The notes: generated from the sequence alone by a model not told the origin. 29,164 nucleotides of DNA from JBFXDI01 sp050181295 (GCA_050181295.1 JBFXDI010000042.1:1-29164), one strand, 5' to 3'. Shown: positions 6,096-15,222, counted from the stretch's first letter. Made by a program: numbers and translations.

Positions 6096-8362
6096 CCAAC
6101 ATCATCATCGAGGGCAACCAGAGGGTGGAGCCGGACACGGTCACCGCCTATCTGCAGGTGCAGCCCGGCGAGGTGGCGACCCCCGACCGCATCGACGAAT
6201 CCATCAAGGCCCTGTTCCAGACCGGCCTCTTCTCCGACGTGCAGATCTTCCGCCGCGGCTCGAGCCTTGTTGTGCGGGTCGAGGAGAACCCGATCATCAA
6301 CCGGGTCAACTTCGAGGGCAATGACGAGCTGAACGACAAGGCGCTCACCAAGGAGGTCGAGCTCAAGGAGCGCATGATCTTCACGCGCGCCCGGGTACAG
6401 AGCGACGTCCAGCGCCTCGTGGCGCTCTACCGTCGTTCGGGCCTCTTCGCCGCCCGCATCGAGCCCAAGATCATCCGCTTGCCGCAGAACCGCGTCGACC
6501 TTGTGTTCGAGATCGACGAGGGCGCCAAGACCCGCATCGAGACCATCAATTTCGTCGGCAACGAGGCCTTCTCGGACAGCACCCTGAGATCGGCGATCAA
6601 CACCTCCACCAGCGCGTGGTGGAAGTTTTTCTCCTCCACCGACAACTACGATCCGGACCGCCTCGCCTACGACCGCGAACTCCTGCGCCGCTATTACCTG
6701 AAGAGCGGCTTCGCGGACTTCCGCGTGATCTCCGCGACTGCCGAACTCGCGCCTGACGGCGAGAGCTTCTACATCACCTTCACCGTTGAGGAAGGCCCGC
6801 AATACGATCTGGCCGATATCACGGTGAACGCCGGCGAGACGACGCTCGATCCGAACGTGCTCCAGGACGCGCTCACGGTTCATAAGGGACAGCGCTACGA
6901 CGCGACCAAGCTCGACAAGTCGGTGGAGAACCTCACGATCGAAGCCGGCAAGTCTGGCTATGCGTTCGCCCGCATCGAGCCCCAGATCGACCGTAATATC
7001 GAGGGACGCACCCTCAACGTCACCTTCAACATCCAGGAAGGCCCGCGCGTCTATATCGAGCGCATCGACATCGTCGGCAACACGCGCACGCTCGACTACG
7101 TGATCCGCCGCGAATTGCGGCTGGTGGAGGGCGACGCCTACAACCGCGTGCTCGTCGACCGCGCGCGCCGGCGCCTGACGGCGCTCGACTTCTTCGAGAA
7201 GATCGACATCCAGGAAACGCAGGGCTCCGCGTCCGACAAGGTGCTCATCACCATCGCGGTGGTGGAGAAATCGACCGGCACCATCAACTTCGCGGCCGGC
7301 TACTCGACGGTCGAGCAGGTGATCGGATCTGTGAGCATCACCGAACGCAACCTCATGGGCCGCGGACAGTATGTCAGGCTGTCGACCGCGCTCAGCTTCA
7401 AGCGCCAGTCCATCGACTTCAGCTTCACCGAACCCTATTTCCTCGACCGCAACGTGGCCGCGGGCTTCGACGCCTACGCGACGCGCACGGATCAGACGTC
7501 CGAATCCTCCTTCAGAACACAGCAGTTCGGCGGAGCGCTGCGGACGGGCTTCTATCTCAGCGATACCATGCGGCTGAACACGAAATACGGGTTCACGCAC
7601 CGCATCATCGACATCAGGAACAACATCAACAAGATCTCGCCGGCTATCCGCCAGGCGGAAGGATCGGACAATATCTCGCTGGCGAGCGTCGGCTTCGTCT
7701 ATGACGATCTCGACAATCCGCTGAAGCCGACCTCCGGCTTCCGCGTCGAGGCGAACGAGACCATCGCGGGTCTTGGCGGCGACGTCTACTACTTCAAGTC
7801 CGAACTTGATGCCTATTACTTCATGCCGCTGCTCTTCGAGGGCGTGGTCCTCAAGGTCAAGGGCTCTGCCGGCCATGTCCAGGGCTGGATGGGCGAGGAT
7901 GTTCCGATCATCGACCGCTTCTACAAGGGCGCCGATTCCTTCCGCGGCTTTGCGCGGGCGGGCGTGGGCGCGCGCATGAGCAACGGCATGAACTTTGCCG
8001 GTGGTGATCCTGAGAAATACCGGGAAGATGCTATCGGCGGCCAGACATTTGCGATCGGCACGCTGGAGGTGACGTTCCCTCTCGGACTGCCGGCGGAATT
8101 CGGCGTGGAGGGCGCGGTGTTCACCGATTTCGGAACTGTGTTCAATGTGCCGGAAAACGACATACCGGCGAATACGGGATTGTGCCTTGGCAGCCAGACC
8201 TGCAAGGTCTTCGACTCCGTCTCCCCCCGCGTCTCGGTCGGCGCCGGCGTGATCTGGCAGTCGCCCTTCGGCCCGCTGCGCGTCGACGTCGCCTATCCAC
8301 TCGTGAAGGAGGACTTCGACGAGACCGAGCTCGTGCGCTTCAGCGTCGGCACGCGCTTCTGA
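5987..8362 (+). CDS. bamA: Outer membrane protein assembly factor BamA
   Basis: Omp85-family core of the BAM complex, which folds beta-barrel proteins into the outer membrane. The 791-residue product starts with a signal peptide whose likely cleavage is AFA|QAVTN after residue 33. POTRA repeats follow (for example TNIIIEGNQRVEP, INRVNFEGNDEL, IETINFVGNEAF and VYIERIDIVGNTRT), then a C-terminal beta-barrel. The L6-loop motif is FRGF at residues 652-655, and the chain ends in the aromatic barrel signature VRFSVGTRF. ATG 5987 follows a 160-base gap after rseP and has only a weak ribosome site. The next gene is fabZ after 7 bases; in related genomes lpxD lies between them. Confidence 0.97.
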   Translation: MRQGFVLVGRFTLAILVALPLLCVASLPTPAFAQAVTNIIIEGNQRVEPDTVTAYLQVQPGEVATPDRIDESIKALFQTGLFSDVQIFRRGSSLVVRVEENPIINRVNFEGNDELNDKALTKEVELKERMIFTRARVQSDVQRLVALYRRSGLFAARIEPKIIRLPQNRVDLVFEIDEGAKTRIETINFVGNEAFSDSTLRSAINTSTSAWWKFFSSTDNYDPDRLAYDRELLRRYYLKSGFADFRVISATAELAPDGESFYITFTVEEGPQYDLADITVNAGETTLDPNVLQDALTVHKGQRYDATKLDKSVENLTIEAGKSGYAFARIEPQIDRNIEGRTLNVTFNIQEGPRVYIERIDIVGNTRTLDYVIRRELRLVEGDAYNRVLVDRARRRLTALDFFEKIDIQETQGSASDKVLITIAVVEKSTGTINFAAGYSTVEQVIGSVSITERNLMGRGQYVRLSTALSFKRQSIDFSFTEPYFLDRNVAAGFDAYATRTDQTSESSFRTQQFGGALRTGFYLSDTMRLNTKYGFTHRIIDIRNNINKISPAIRQAEGSDNISLASVGFVYDDLDNPLKPTSGFRVEANETIAGLGGDVYYFKSELDAYYFMPLLFEGVVLKVKGSAGHVQGWMGEDVPIIDRFYKGADSFRGFARAGVGARMSNGMNFAGGDPEKYREDAIGGQTFAIGTLEVTFPLGLPAEFGVEGAVFTDFGTVFNVPENDIPANTGLCLGSQTCKVFDSVSPRVSVGAGVIWQSPFGPLRVDVAYPLVKEDFDETELVRFSVGTRF

Positions 8363-8369
8363 GGCGTCG

Positions 8370-8852
8370 TTGGCGGAAGGCGGAGACAGGGGAGCAGCAG
8401 GTGCCGGGTTGGGGCAGGCGGACATCGTCCGCATCATGCAGCTCCTGCCGCATCGCTATCCCTTCCTGCTGATTGATCGGCTGGTCGAGATGAATGCCGA
8501 TATCTCGGGCGTCGGCATCAAGAATGTCACCTTCAACGAGCCGTTCTTCGCGGGCCATTTTCCGGGTCGGCCCGTCATGCCGGGCGTGCTTCTGATCGAG
8601 GCCATGGCGCAGACCGCCGGAGCGCTGGTCATCGCGCATCTGGGCCCCGAGCAGGAAGGAAAGCTCGTCTACTTCATGAGCATCGACAAGGCCCGCTTCC
8701 GCAAGCCCGTGGTGCCGGGCGACGTCGTTCGATTTCCCGTGCGCCAGATCCAGAAGCGGAGCCGCGTCTGGCGTTTCGCGGCCGAGGCGCGGGTCGAGGA
8801 CGCGCTCGTCGCGGAAGCCGAGATCAGCGCCATGCTGATGGACCGCCCCTGA
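8370..8852 (+). CDS. fabZ: 3-hydroxyacyl-[acyl-carrier-protein] dehydratase FabZ
   Basis: Hot-dog fold dehydratase of type II fatty acid synthesis; it removes water from 3-hydroxyacyl-ACP in the cytoplasm. LLPHRYPFLLIDR and the active-site segment AGHFPGRPVMPGVLLIEAMAQ are clear, with catalytic His63 and Glu77. No ATG precedes the conserved core. TTG 8370 has GAGG 5 bases upstream and gives 160 residues; TTG 8409 gives 147 residues behind a more distant GGGGAG. Both suit the family, so the start is uncertain. The gene follows bamA by 7 bases and converges on the SET-like gene. FabZ usually sits between lpxD and lpxA, but neither is present here. Confidence 0.95.
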   Translation: MAEGGDRGAAGAGLGQADIVRIMQLLPHRYPFLLIDRLVEMNADISGVGIKNVTFNEPFFAGHFPGRPVMPGVLLIEAMAQTAGALVIAHLGPEQEGKLVYFMSIDKARFRKPVVPGDVVRFPVRQIQKRSRVWRFAAEARVEDALVAEAEISAMLMDRP

Positions 8853-8874
8853 GACGCTGGTTCCGAGCAGCCAC

Positions 8875-9900
8875 TCAGTTTCGCCGGCGGATGAGGCAGC
8901 TCGACAGGGCCTCGAGCTGCAGCCGGCACATGCGCCGGACCTGGAGCACCATCGGACCATCCGCCTCCTCGCACGCGGCAAGCACCTTCAGGAACTGCAT
9001 CCTGTTCGCCATGACGATCTGGTCGAAGAGTTCCTGCGCCTCGGCCTCCTCGATGCCCACGGCCCGCTGCACGACCTGCTGGAAGACCGCGCGCGGCGCG
9101 TAAGGATTTTTGCGGTCGCCGAGCAAGGCGTGCGACAGGACGAGCTCGTTTCCCTTGGTTGAGGTGAGCGGGATGGGCACGTCGCCGTGCATGCGGTTGA
9201 CGTCGTAGTCCTGTTGGATCGTGAGCGCGCCGCGCCGATGGCGCACGCCCATGGGGAGGCTGAAGGCGAACCGCTCGCCCGCGACGAAGCCGTAATGCAC
9301 GAAGCGCAGATAGGTGTCGGCGAGATTGTACCGGACCAGAACCTCGCCATCGAAGCGGCCCGCGACCGTCACCCCGTTGGACGTGTCGTAGGAAACGCCG
9401 TCCGGGGAATGGTTGACGAGCTCCACCATCGGCATCGCGACGACCGTGTTGCCGCTCGTGATCGAGCGGTTCTTGAGGAACCTCTCGCGGACCGTGTCGG
9501 CAGCCGGTTCCTCGAAAAGAAACTCCAGGCTCAGTTCCTTCCTGAGCGCCGAGGCCACGGGCGCGGGCAGGCCGCGGATGCCGCTCAGGAAGTCGAGGAC
9601 CTCCCGCTCGCCTCCGCCGCCCCACGATGCGAAAGCATGATAGGTCTCGAAGAAATCCCGCGCTTCCGGCGATGCGACGGATTCCCCCTTCACCCGGAGG
9701 CCGCCGTCCCGGACCTCGATGGCGCTCTCCGGGATGAGCAGGGATTTCGGGACGTGCAGCCGCACGGGCCGCGCCGGATCGATCGGATGGATCCCGCGGC
9801 CGAGCGGACCCTCGCGCTGCACGACGTTCTCGGCGGTGCCGCCGAGCGCGCGGAAGGCAGCCAGGAGCTCGTCCCATGACGTGATGCGGCGCATGAGCAT
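8875..9900 (-). CDS. SET-domain-like protein, SETD3/Rubisco-LSMT type (putative protein methyltransferase)
   Basis: The product is 341 residues from ATG 9900; an in-frame TTG at 9930 would add 10, and no clear ribosome site decides. It resembles SET lysine/histidine methyltransferases of the SETD3/LSMT class. An LGRGI segment at 33-37 is followed by LHVPKSLLIP, like the start of those SET domains. VELVNHSPDG, with NHS at 163-165, resembles the conserved Asn-His motif. YNLADTYLRFVHYGFV then matches the 'YG...LL.YGF' region. The C-terminal 120 residues could correspond to the LSMT substrate-binding domain. There is no signal peptide. It lies 49 bases behind gltA on the same strand and converges on fabZ. 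Enzyme activity and substrate are unknown; the family call rests on motif resemblance. Confidence 0.6.
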   Translation of the reverse strand: MLMRRITSWDELLAAFRALGGTAENVVQREGPLGRGIHPIDPARPVRLHVPKSLLIPESAIEVRDGGLRVKGESVASPEARDFFETYHAFASWGGGGEREVLDFLSGIRGLPAPVASALRKELSLEFLFEEPAADTVRERFLKNRSITSGNTVVAMPMVELVNHSPDGVSYDTSNGVTVAGRFDGEVLVRYNLADTYLRFVHYGFVAGERFAFSLPMGVRHRRGALTIQQDYDVNRMHGDVPIPLTSTKGNELVLSHALLGDRKNPYAPRAVFQQVVQRAVGIEEAEAQELFDQIVMANRMQFLKVLAACEEADGPMVLQVRRMCRLQLEALSSCLIRRRN

Positions 9901-9949
9901 GGGAATGCCCGGCAATGGCCGCGAGGGCAAGAGGAGGCGGGGGCTCCCG

Positions 9950-11248
9950 CTAGTTCCGCTTGCTCACCGGCACGTAGTCGCGCCGCGTCTCGCCGGTATA
10001 GAGCTGGCGGGGCCGGCCGATCTTCTGGCTCGGATCCTCGATCATCTCCTTCCACTGCGCGATCCAGCCGACGGTCCGCGCGATGGCGAAGAGCACCGTG
10101 AACATCGAGGTCGGGAAGCCCAGCGCCCTGAGCGTGATGCCCGAATAGAAATCCACGTTGGGATAGAGCTTCTTCTCGATGAAATATTCATCCGAGAGCG
10201 CCACCCGCTCCAGCTCCTTGGCCACGTCGAGGAGCGGATCGTCCTTGATGCCGAGCTCGGACAGGACCTCGTGCGCCGTCTTCTGCATGATCTTGGCGCG
10301 CGGATCGTAGTTCTTGTAGACGCGGTGGCCGAAGCCCATGAGGCGGAACGAGTCGTTCTTGTCCTTGGCCTTGGCGACATACTTCTTGATGTTCTCCGGC
10401 GTGCCGATCTCCGTCAGCATGGAGAGGGCGGCCTCGTTGGCGCCGCCATGCGCCGGCCCCCAGAGGCACGCAATGCCGGCCGCGACGCAGGCGAAGGGAT
10501 TGGCGCCCGAGGAGCCCGCGAGCCTCACCGTGGATGTCGAGGCGTTCTGCTCGTGATCGGCGTGCAGGATGAAGATGCGGTCCATGGCCCGCACGAGCAC
10601 CGGATTGACCTGGTATTCCTCGCACGGCACCGCGAAGCACATGCGCAGGAAGTTCGCCGCGTAGCTCAAATCGTTCTTCGGATAAACGAAGGGCTGGCCG
10701 ATATGGTACTTGAAGGCCATGGCCGCGATGGTCGGCAGCTTGGCGATCATGCGCCGGCTCGCGATCTCGCGCTGATCCGGATCATGGATATCGGTCGAGT
10801 CGTGATAGAAGGCCGACATGGCGCCGACCACGCCCACCATGACCGCCATCGGATGCGCGTCGCGCCGGAAACCCTGGAAGAAGCGCGACATCTGCTCGTG
10901 GATCATGGTGTGATGGGTGATGGCGCTCTCGAACTCCCGCCGCTGCACCCGGTTCGGAAGCTCCCCGTAGAGGAGCAGGTAGCAGGTCTCGATGAAGTCG
11001 CCCTGCTCGGCGAGCTGCTCGATCGGATAGCCGCGATAGAGCAGGACGCCTTCGTCGCCGTCGATATAGGTGATCTTCGATTCGCAGGATGCGGTTGAGG
11101 TGAAGCCCGGGTCGTAGGTGAAAACCTTCGCCTCGCCGTAGAGCTTGGAGATGTCGACGACATCGGGTCCGACCGTGCCCTTGCGGGATGGCAGGTCGAT
11201 CGTCTTTCCGCCGATGGTCAGCGTTGCGGCCTGGGGTTTGTCGAGCAT
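9950..11248 (-). CDS. gltA: Citrate synthase (type II)
   Basis: First committed enzyme of the TCA cycle; it condenses oxaloacetate and acetyl-CoA. The 432-residue length and N-terminal beta-rich domain (LTIGGKTIDLP, YDPGFTSTASCESKITYIDG) mark the larger, NADH-type bacterial form. Active-site segments are ILHADHEQNAS (His229, His232), GPAHGGAN with His267, FGHRVYKNYDPR with His308, and VDFYSG with Asp366. ATG 11248 has a perfect AGGAGG ribosome site (complement of 11257-11262). It lies downstream of gltX on the same strand with 236 bases between them, so it probably has its own promoter. In relatives the lpx cluster often ends against this gene. Confidence 0.97.
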   Translation of the reverse strand: MLDKPQAATLTIGGKTIDLPSRKGTVGPDVVDISKLYGEAKVFTYDPGFTSTASCESKITYIDGDEGVLLYRGYPIEQLAEQGDFIETCYLLLYGELPNRVQRREFESAITHHTMIHEQMSRFFQGFRRDAHPMAVMVGVVGAMSAFYHDSTDIHDPDQREIASRRMIAKLPTIAAMAFKYHIGQPFVYPKNDLSYAANFLRMCFAVPCEEYQVNPVLVRAMDRIFILHADHEQNASTSTVRLAGSSGANPFACVAAGIACLWGPAHGGANEAALSMLTEIGTPENIKKYVAKAKDKNDSFRLMGFGHRVYKNYDPRAKIMQKTAHEVLSELGIKDDPLLDVAKELERVALSDEYFIEKKLYPNVDFYSGITLRALGFPTSMFTVLFAIARTVGWIAQWKEMIEDPSQKIGRPRQLYTGETRRDYVPVSKRN

Positions 11249-11484
11249 GTCGTCGGCCTCCTGGAACAGGGCGCGGACGGAAGAACGCGCCGAAGGAATG
11301 CGGCTTTGCGGCTTGTCGCGGGTGGGCCGGCCGGGCTCTGCGTCCCGGACCGGATCACGCGACGGGCTTCGGGCTGTCGGCCTTGGACAGGCGGGCTCGG
11401 CAGTCCTTCATTCGCGGGACGTCGCCTGGAATGGGCAAGCGAAACTTGCTGCAACTGCTGCCATTTCAGGTGCGCTGCACAATA
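11249..11484. other. gltX-gltA intergenic region, no gene seen
   Basis: These 236 bases have no plausible coding frame. Besides the gltA ribosome site they contain a small perfect hairpin, GCAAG at 11435-11439 and CTTGC at 11445-11449 with loop CGAAA. I could not pick a convincing promoter. The length suggests a gltA promoter and leader. Confidence 0.5.
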
Positions 11485-12912
11485 CTACTCCTTAACGGCC
11501 TGATCGGCAATGCGGCCGAGGCTCTCCTCCCGGCCTAGCGCTTCCATCACGTCGAAGACGCCGGGCGACACGGCCGCGCCCGTAAGCGCCGCCCGCAGCG
11601 GCTGCGCGAACGCGCCAAGCTTGGCGCCTTGCGCCTCCGCGTGGGCCTTGAGCGCCGCCTCCAGTGTCGCGGCGCTCCAGTTTGCGGAACCCTTGAAAAC
11701 CTCGAGGCTGGCCGCAAGCGCGTCGCGGCCGCCGTCGCTCAGGATCTTTTCCGCCTTGGCATCCATGGCGAGCGGGCGCGAGGCGAACAGGAACTGCGCG
11801 CTGTGCATCAGCTCGACCAGGGTCTTGGCGCGCTGCTTGAGCCCGTCCAGTGCCTTGGCGAAGCGGGCGCCTTCCGGCCCGTCCAGACGGGCGAGCATCT
11901 CAACGCCGCCGTCGACGTTTGGAAGGAAGGCGCGGAACTCGGAGAGAAGCTCCTTGTCCGGCGTTGCGCGCATGTACTGCCCGTTGAGGTTCTCGAGCTT
12001 CGTGAAATCGAAGCGCGCCGCCGACTTGCCGATGCCGTCGAGGTCGAACCAGTCGATCATCTGCCCGGTCGAGAAGATTTCATCGTCACCATGGCTCCAG
12101 CCGAGGCGGGCGAGATAGTTGCGCATGGCAGCCGGCAGGTAGCCCATGGCGCGGTAGGCCTCCACGCCGAGCGCCCCGTGCCGCTTGGAGAGCTTGGCCC
12201 CGTCGGGTCCGTGGATCAGCGGCACGTGCGCCATGACCGGGATGCTCCACTCCATGGCCCGGTAGATCTGGATCTGACGCGCGGCATTCGTCAGGTGATC
12301 GACGCCTCGGATGATGTGGGTCACGCCCATGTCATGGTCGTCGACCACGACGGAGTGGTTGTAGGTGGGGTTCCCGTCCGAGCGCAGGATGATGAAGTCG
12401 TCGAGATCCTTGTTCTGGAACACGACGCGGCCCTGCACCTGGTCGTCGACCGTCGTCTCGCCGGTCTGCGGCGCCTTGAGCCGGATCACGGGCGCGACAC
12501 CGGCCGGCGCCTCCTTCGGGTCGCGGTCGCGCCAGCGGCCGTCATAGCGGATGGGCCGCCCCTCGGCCATGGCGCGTTTGCGCATCTCGTCGAGTTCCTG
12601 CGGCGTGCAGTAGCAGCGATAGGCGTTGCCGCTCTCAAGCAGGGCCAGCGCCACCTCGCGGTGGCGCTCGGCGCGGGAGAACTGCGACACGGGGCTGCCA
12701 TCCCAATCGAGCCCCAACCATTTCAAGCCGTCGAGGATCGCATCCACGGCAGCCTCGGTCGACCGCTCCCGGTCGGTGTCCTCGATCCTGAGCAGCATCC
12801 GGCCGCCCGTGTGCCTGGCGTAGAGCCAGTTGAAGAGCGCCGTGCGGCCGCCGCCGATGTGCAGGAAGCCCGTGGGCGAGGGGGCGAAGCGTGTGACGAC
12901 GGGCGATGACAT
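11485..12912 (-). CDS. gltX: Glutamyl-tRNA synthetase
   Basis: Class I aminoacyl-tRNA synthetase that charges tRNA-Glu, and often tRNA-Gln, in bacteria with the amidotransferase route. FAPSPTGFLHIGG at the N-terminus contains the HIGH-equivalent HIGG at 18-21, and KLSKRHG, the KMSKS-equivalent, begins at residue 240. CYCTPQELDEM is typical of the zinc-site region. The protein is 475 residues from ATG 12912, which has GGAG about 10 bases upstream; a TTG at 12933 would add 7 residues but is less likely. The gene is divergent from comEC and upstream of gltA. Many alphaproteobacteria carry two gltX copies, so a second may exist elsewhere. Confidence 0.96.
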   Translation of the reverse strand: MSSPVVTRFAPSPTGFLHIGGGRTALFNWLYARHTGGRMLLRIEDTDRERSTEAAVDAILDGLKWLGLDWDGSPVSQFSRAERHREVALALLESGNAYRCYCTPQELDEMRKRAMAEGRPIRYDGRWRDRDPKEAPAGVAPVIRLKAPQTGETTVDDQVQGRVVFQNKDLDDFIILRSDGNPTYNHSVVVDDHDMGVTHIIRGVDHLTNAARQIQIYRAMEWSIPVMAHVPLIHGPDGAKLSKRHGALGVEAYRAMGYLPAAMRNYLARLGWSHGDDEIFSTGQMIDWFDLDGIGKSAARFDFTKLENLNGQYMRATPDKELLSEFRAFLPNVDGGVEMLARLDGPEGARFAKALDGLKQRAKTLVELMHSAQFLFASRPLAMDAKAEKILSDGGRDALAASLEVFKGSANWSAATLEAALKAHAEAQGAKLGAFAQPLRAALTGAAVSPGVFDVMEALGREESLGRIADQAVKE

Positions 12913-13010
12913 GCGCGCCTGTCTCCGTAACAATGGAAGGAACCGGATTTCGCGCCGGGGTCTAACACAGAGGACGGCGGCGCGGTAGGTCCGGGACCGG
13001 GGGAAGCCCG

Positions 13011-15209
13011 ATGGTGAGCGGGCCTTACGACGTCTGGGACACCGGGCGCGCGGCGGCGGCCGACCGGCAGCCGGCGATCGCGCGGATTCCCGCGCAGCTC
13101 GCCGCCGGCATGGTGGATCAGGCGGATCGCTGGTTTCTCTGGGCGCCCGTATGCATGGCTGCGGGCATCGGCGCCTATTTCGCCCTTCCCGCCGAGCCGC
13201 CGTCTCCCGTCTTTTCGCTTGCCCTTGGCATGGGGCTCCTTGCCGGGTGGTCGGCGCGGCGGGGGAGGGCGCTGCCTGCGAGCCTGTTCACCGCCGTGCT
13301 CCTGGCTGGGTTCGTGCTCGCCAAGGCGCGAACCGAGGCGGTGCGGGCGCCGGTGCTCGGGGCGACCACCGGCGCCGTCACGGTCGCGGGAACGGTGGAG
13401 GACCTGGCGAAGGCGCGCCGCGGCATGCTTCGCCTCACGATCGGCGTGGACCGGATCGACGGTGTTGTCCGGGAGGCCTGGCCCGAGCGCGTGCAGGTCA
13501 CCTCCCGCAAGTCGGAAAACCCCCTGAGGGTCGGCGACTTCGTCACACTCAAGGTGCGCCTCGCGCCGCCGGAAGGACCGGTCGAGCCCGGCGCCTACGA
13601 CCCCGCGATAGGGAGCTGGTTCAAGGGCGTGGGCGCCAGCGGCTTCACGTTCGAGCGGCCGGTCGTCGATCCCGCGCGGGCGGAACGCGGCTGGTCATGG
13701 CGCGCGGGTGTGGAGGACGTTCGCTCAGGCATAGCCCGCCGTGTCTCGGCCGCGCTTCCGGCGCTTCAGGCAGGCGTGGCGACGGCGCTCATCACAGGCG
13801 AGCGGGCGGACATCCCGGAGAAGGTGAACAACGATCTGCGCGCCTCGGGCCTCTACCACATCCTGTCGATCTCGGGCCTGCATATGAGCCTCGTCGGCGG
13901 CACGGCCTTCTGGCTGATCCGGGCGCTGCTGGCGCTCTCGCCGGCATTAGCGCTCCGCCGGCCGATCAAGAAATGGGCGGCTGCCGGCTCGCTCCTCGTC
14001 GCCTTCGCCTACCTTCTGATCTCGGGCGCGGACGTGCCGACGCAGCGCTCGTTCCTCATGCTCGCCGTCATGGCGCTGGCCGTGATGCTCGACCGCCCGG
14101 CCTTCAGCATGCGCAACGTCGCCCTGGCCGCGCTGGCGATCCTCATCTTCGAGCCGGAGGCGGTGCTTTCGGCGGGCTTCCAGATGTCCTTCCTCGCGGT
14201 GATCGGGCTCGTCGCCTTCTACGAGCACTATTCCGCCTGGCGGCAATCGCGAATCGGCCATGCACCGGTACACGGAATGGCCGCGCGGGCGCTCCGCTTC
14301 GTTCTGATCGCGCTCGCCATGACGGCCGCGACCACGCTGGTCGCAAGCCTGCTGACGGCGCTTCCGGGCGCCTATCACTTCAACCGCATCTCCAATCACG
14401 CCCTCCTCGGCAACCTCCTGGCAGCGCCCGCGATCGGGCTTCTGGTCATGCCCTTCGGGCTCCTTGCGGTCGTGCTGATGCCGCTCGGGCTCGAATGGCT
14501 GCCGCTGCAGGTGATGGGCGCCGGCATCGATCTGACGCTGCTCGCGGCCGGCTGGGTGGCGTCGCTTCCGGGCGCCGTTCAGACGGTGCCGTCCATCCCA
14601 GCTTCGGCCGCTCTCATCATGTGCCTCGGCGTCCTCTGGTTCTGCCTCTGGCGAGGGAAGCTGCGCCTGGTCGGGCTTCCGCTCGTCATGGCGGGGCTGC
14701 TGCTCACCCCGTTCACGAGCCGGCCGGATATCCTGATCGAGAGGAGTGCCCGCAATATCGCGGCGCGGAACGGGGACGGAGCCTTGTCGCCGGCCCTTCC
14801 GAGGAAGGCGCGTTATGCGGTCGAGCGCTGGCTCCTCAAGGACGGCGACGGTGCTATGGCCTCCGAGGCAGCCAGGCGCGGCCTCTGGAGCTGCGAAGCC
14901 AGGCTCTGCGGGGCGCTGGTGAGGGGGAAGCGCCTGGTCTATGCGATGGAAGGCGCGCCGGTGGGCGACCTCTGCGGCACGGCGGATATCCTGGTTGCGG
15001 ACCATCCCTTGCGGCGGCTTTGTCCTGACGTCCCGGTGCGCATCGACCGCTTCGACGTCTGGCGTAAAGGCGCTCACGCGCTCTGGATCGGCGAGGACGG
15101 AACGGTGACGCTGACGACAGCCGCGGATCGGCGGGGCGAGCGGCCGTGGGCGCTCAAGCCCGTATCGCGCCGTACGATCCTGGAGGCGCCTGCCGCCCCA
15201 ACGGATTGA
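13011..15209 (+). CDS. comEC: ComEC/Rec2 family competence protein (DNA uptake channel)
   Basis: Polytopic inner-membrane protein of 732 residues, related to the ComEC channel that carries single-stranded DNA into the cytoplasm. Order: a membrane and soluble N-terminal part with an OB-like segment (about 30-230), then the Competence domain. That domain has the hallmark HILSISGLHM at 283-292, SGADVPTQRS at about 337-346 and GFQMSFLAVIG, followed by a C-terminal soluble domain from about 580. That tail keeps the outline of the metallo-beta-lactamase-like domain, but no HxHxDH metal motif is visible; such a tail is, as I recall, common in alphaproteobacteria. ATG 13011 follows GGGGGAAG. Neighbours gltX and lexA are the usual ones. 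Actual transformability cannot be judged. Confidence 0.92.
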   Translation: MVSGPYDVWDTGRAAAADRQPAIARIPAQLAAGMVDQADRWFLWAPVCMAAGIGAYFALPAEPPSPVFSLALGMGLLAGWSARRGRALPASLFTAVLLAGFVLAKARTEAVRAPVLGATTGAVTVAGTVEDLAKARRGMLRLTIGVDRIDGVVREAWPERVQVTSRKSENPLRVGDFVTLKVRLAPPEGPVEPGAYDPAIGSWFKGVGASGFTFERPVVDPARAERGWSWRAGVEDVRSGIARRVSAALPALQAGVATALITGERADIPEKVNNDLRASGLYHILSISGLHMSLVGGTAFWLIRALLALSPALALRRPIKKWAAAGSLLVAFAYLLISGADVPTQRSFLMLAVMALAVMLDRPAFSMRNVALAALAILIFEPEAVLSAGFQMSFLAVIGLVAFYEHYSAWRQSRIGHAPVHGMAARALRFVLIALAMTAATTLVASLLTALPGAYHFNRISNHALLGNLLAAPAIGLLVMPFGLLAVVLMPLGLEWLPLQVMGAGIDLTLLAAGWVASLPGAVQTVPSIPASAALIMCLGVLWFCLWRGKLRLVGLPLVMAGLLLTPFTSRPDILIERSARNIAARNGDGALSPALPRKARYAVERWLLKDGDGAMASEAARRGLWSCEARLCGALVRGKRLVYAMEGAPVGDLCGTADILVADHPLRRLCPDVPVRIDRFDVWRKGAHALWIGEDGTVTLTTAADRRGERPWALKPVSRRTILEAPAAPTD

Positions 15210-15222
15210 CTGCTTTACAAAC

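Noticed and set aside
5894..8437. 847-codon open frame on the minus strand across bamA
   Set aside because: It is the mirror of the bamA codon pattern in GC-rich DNA. Composition is low-complexity Ala/Arg/Glu/Asp/His, there is no recognisable motif, and it covers exactly a certain gene.
13151..15028. 625-codon + strand frame overlapping comEC
   Set aside because: Arg/Gly/Ala-rich out-of-frame reading of comEC with no membrane pattern; comEC carries the real motifs.
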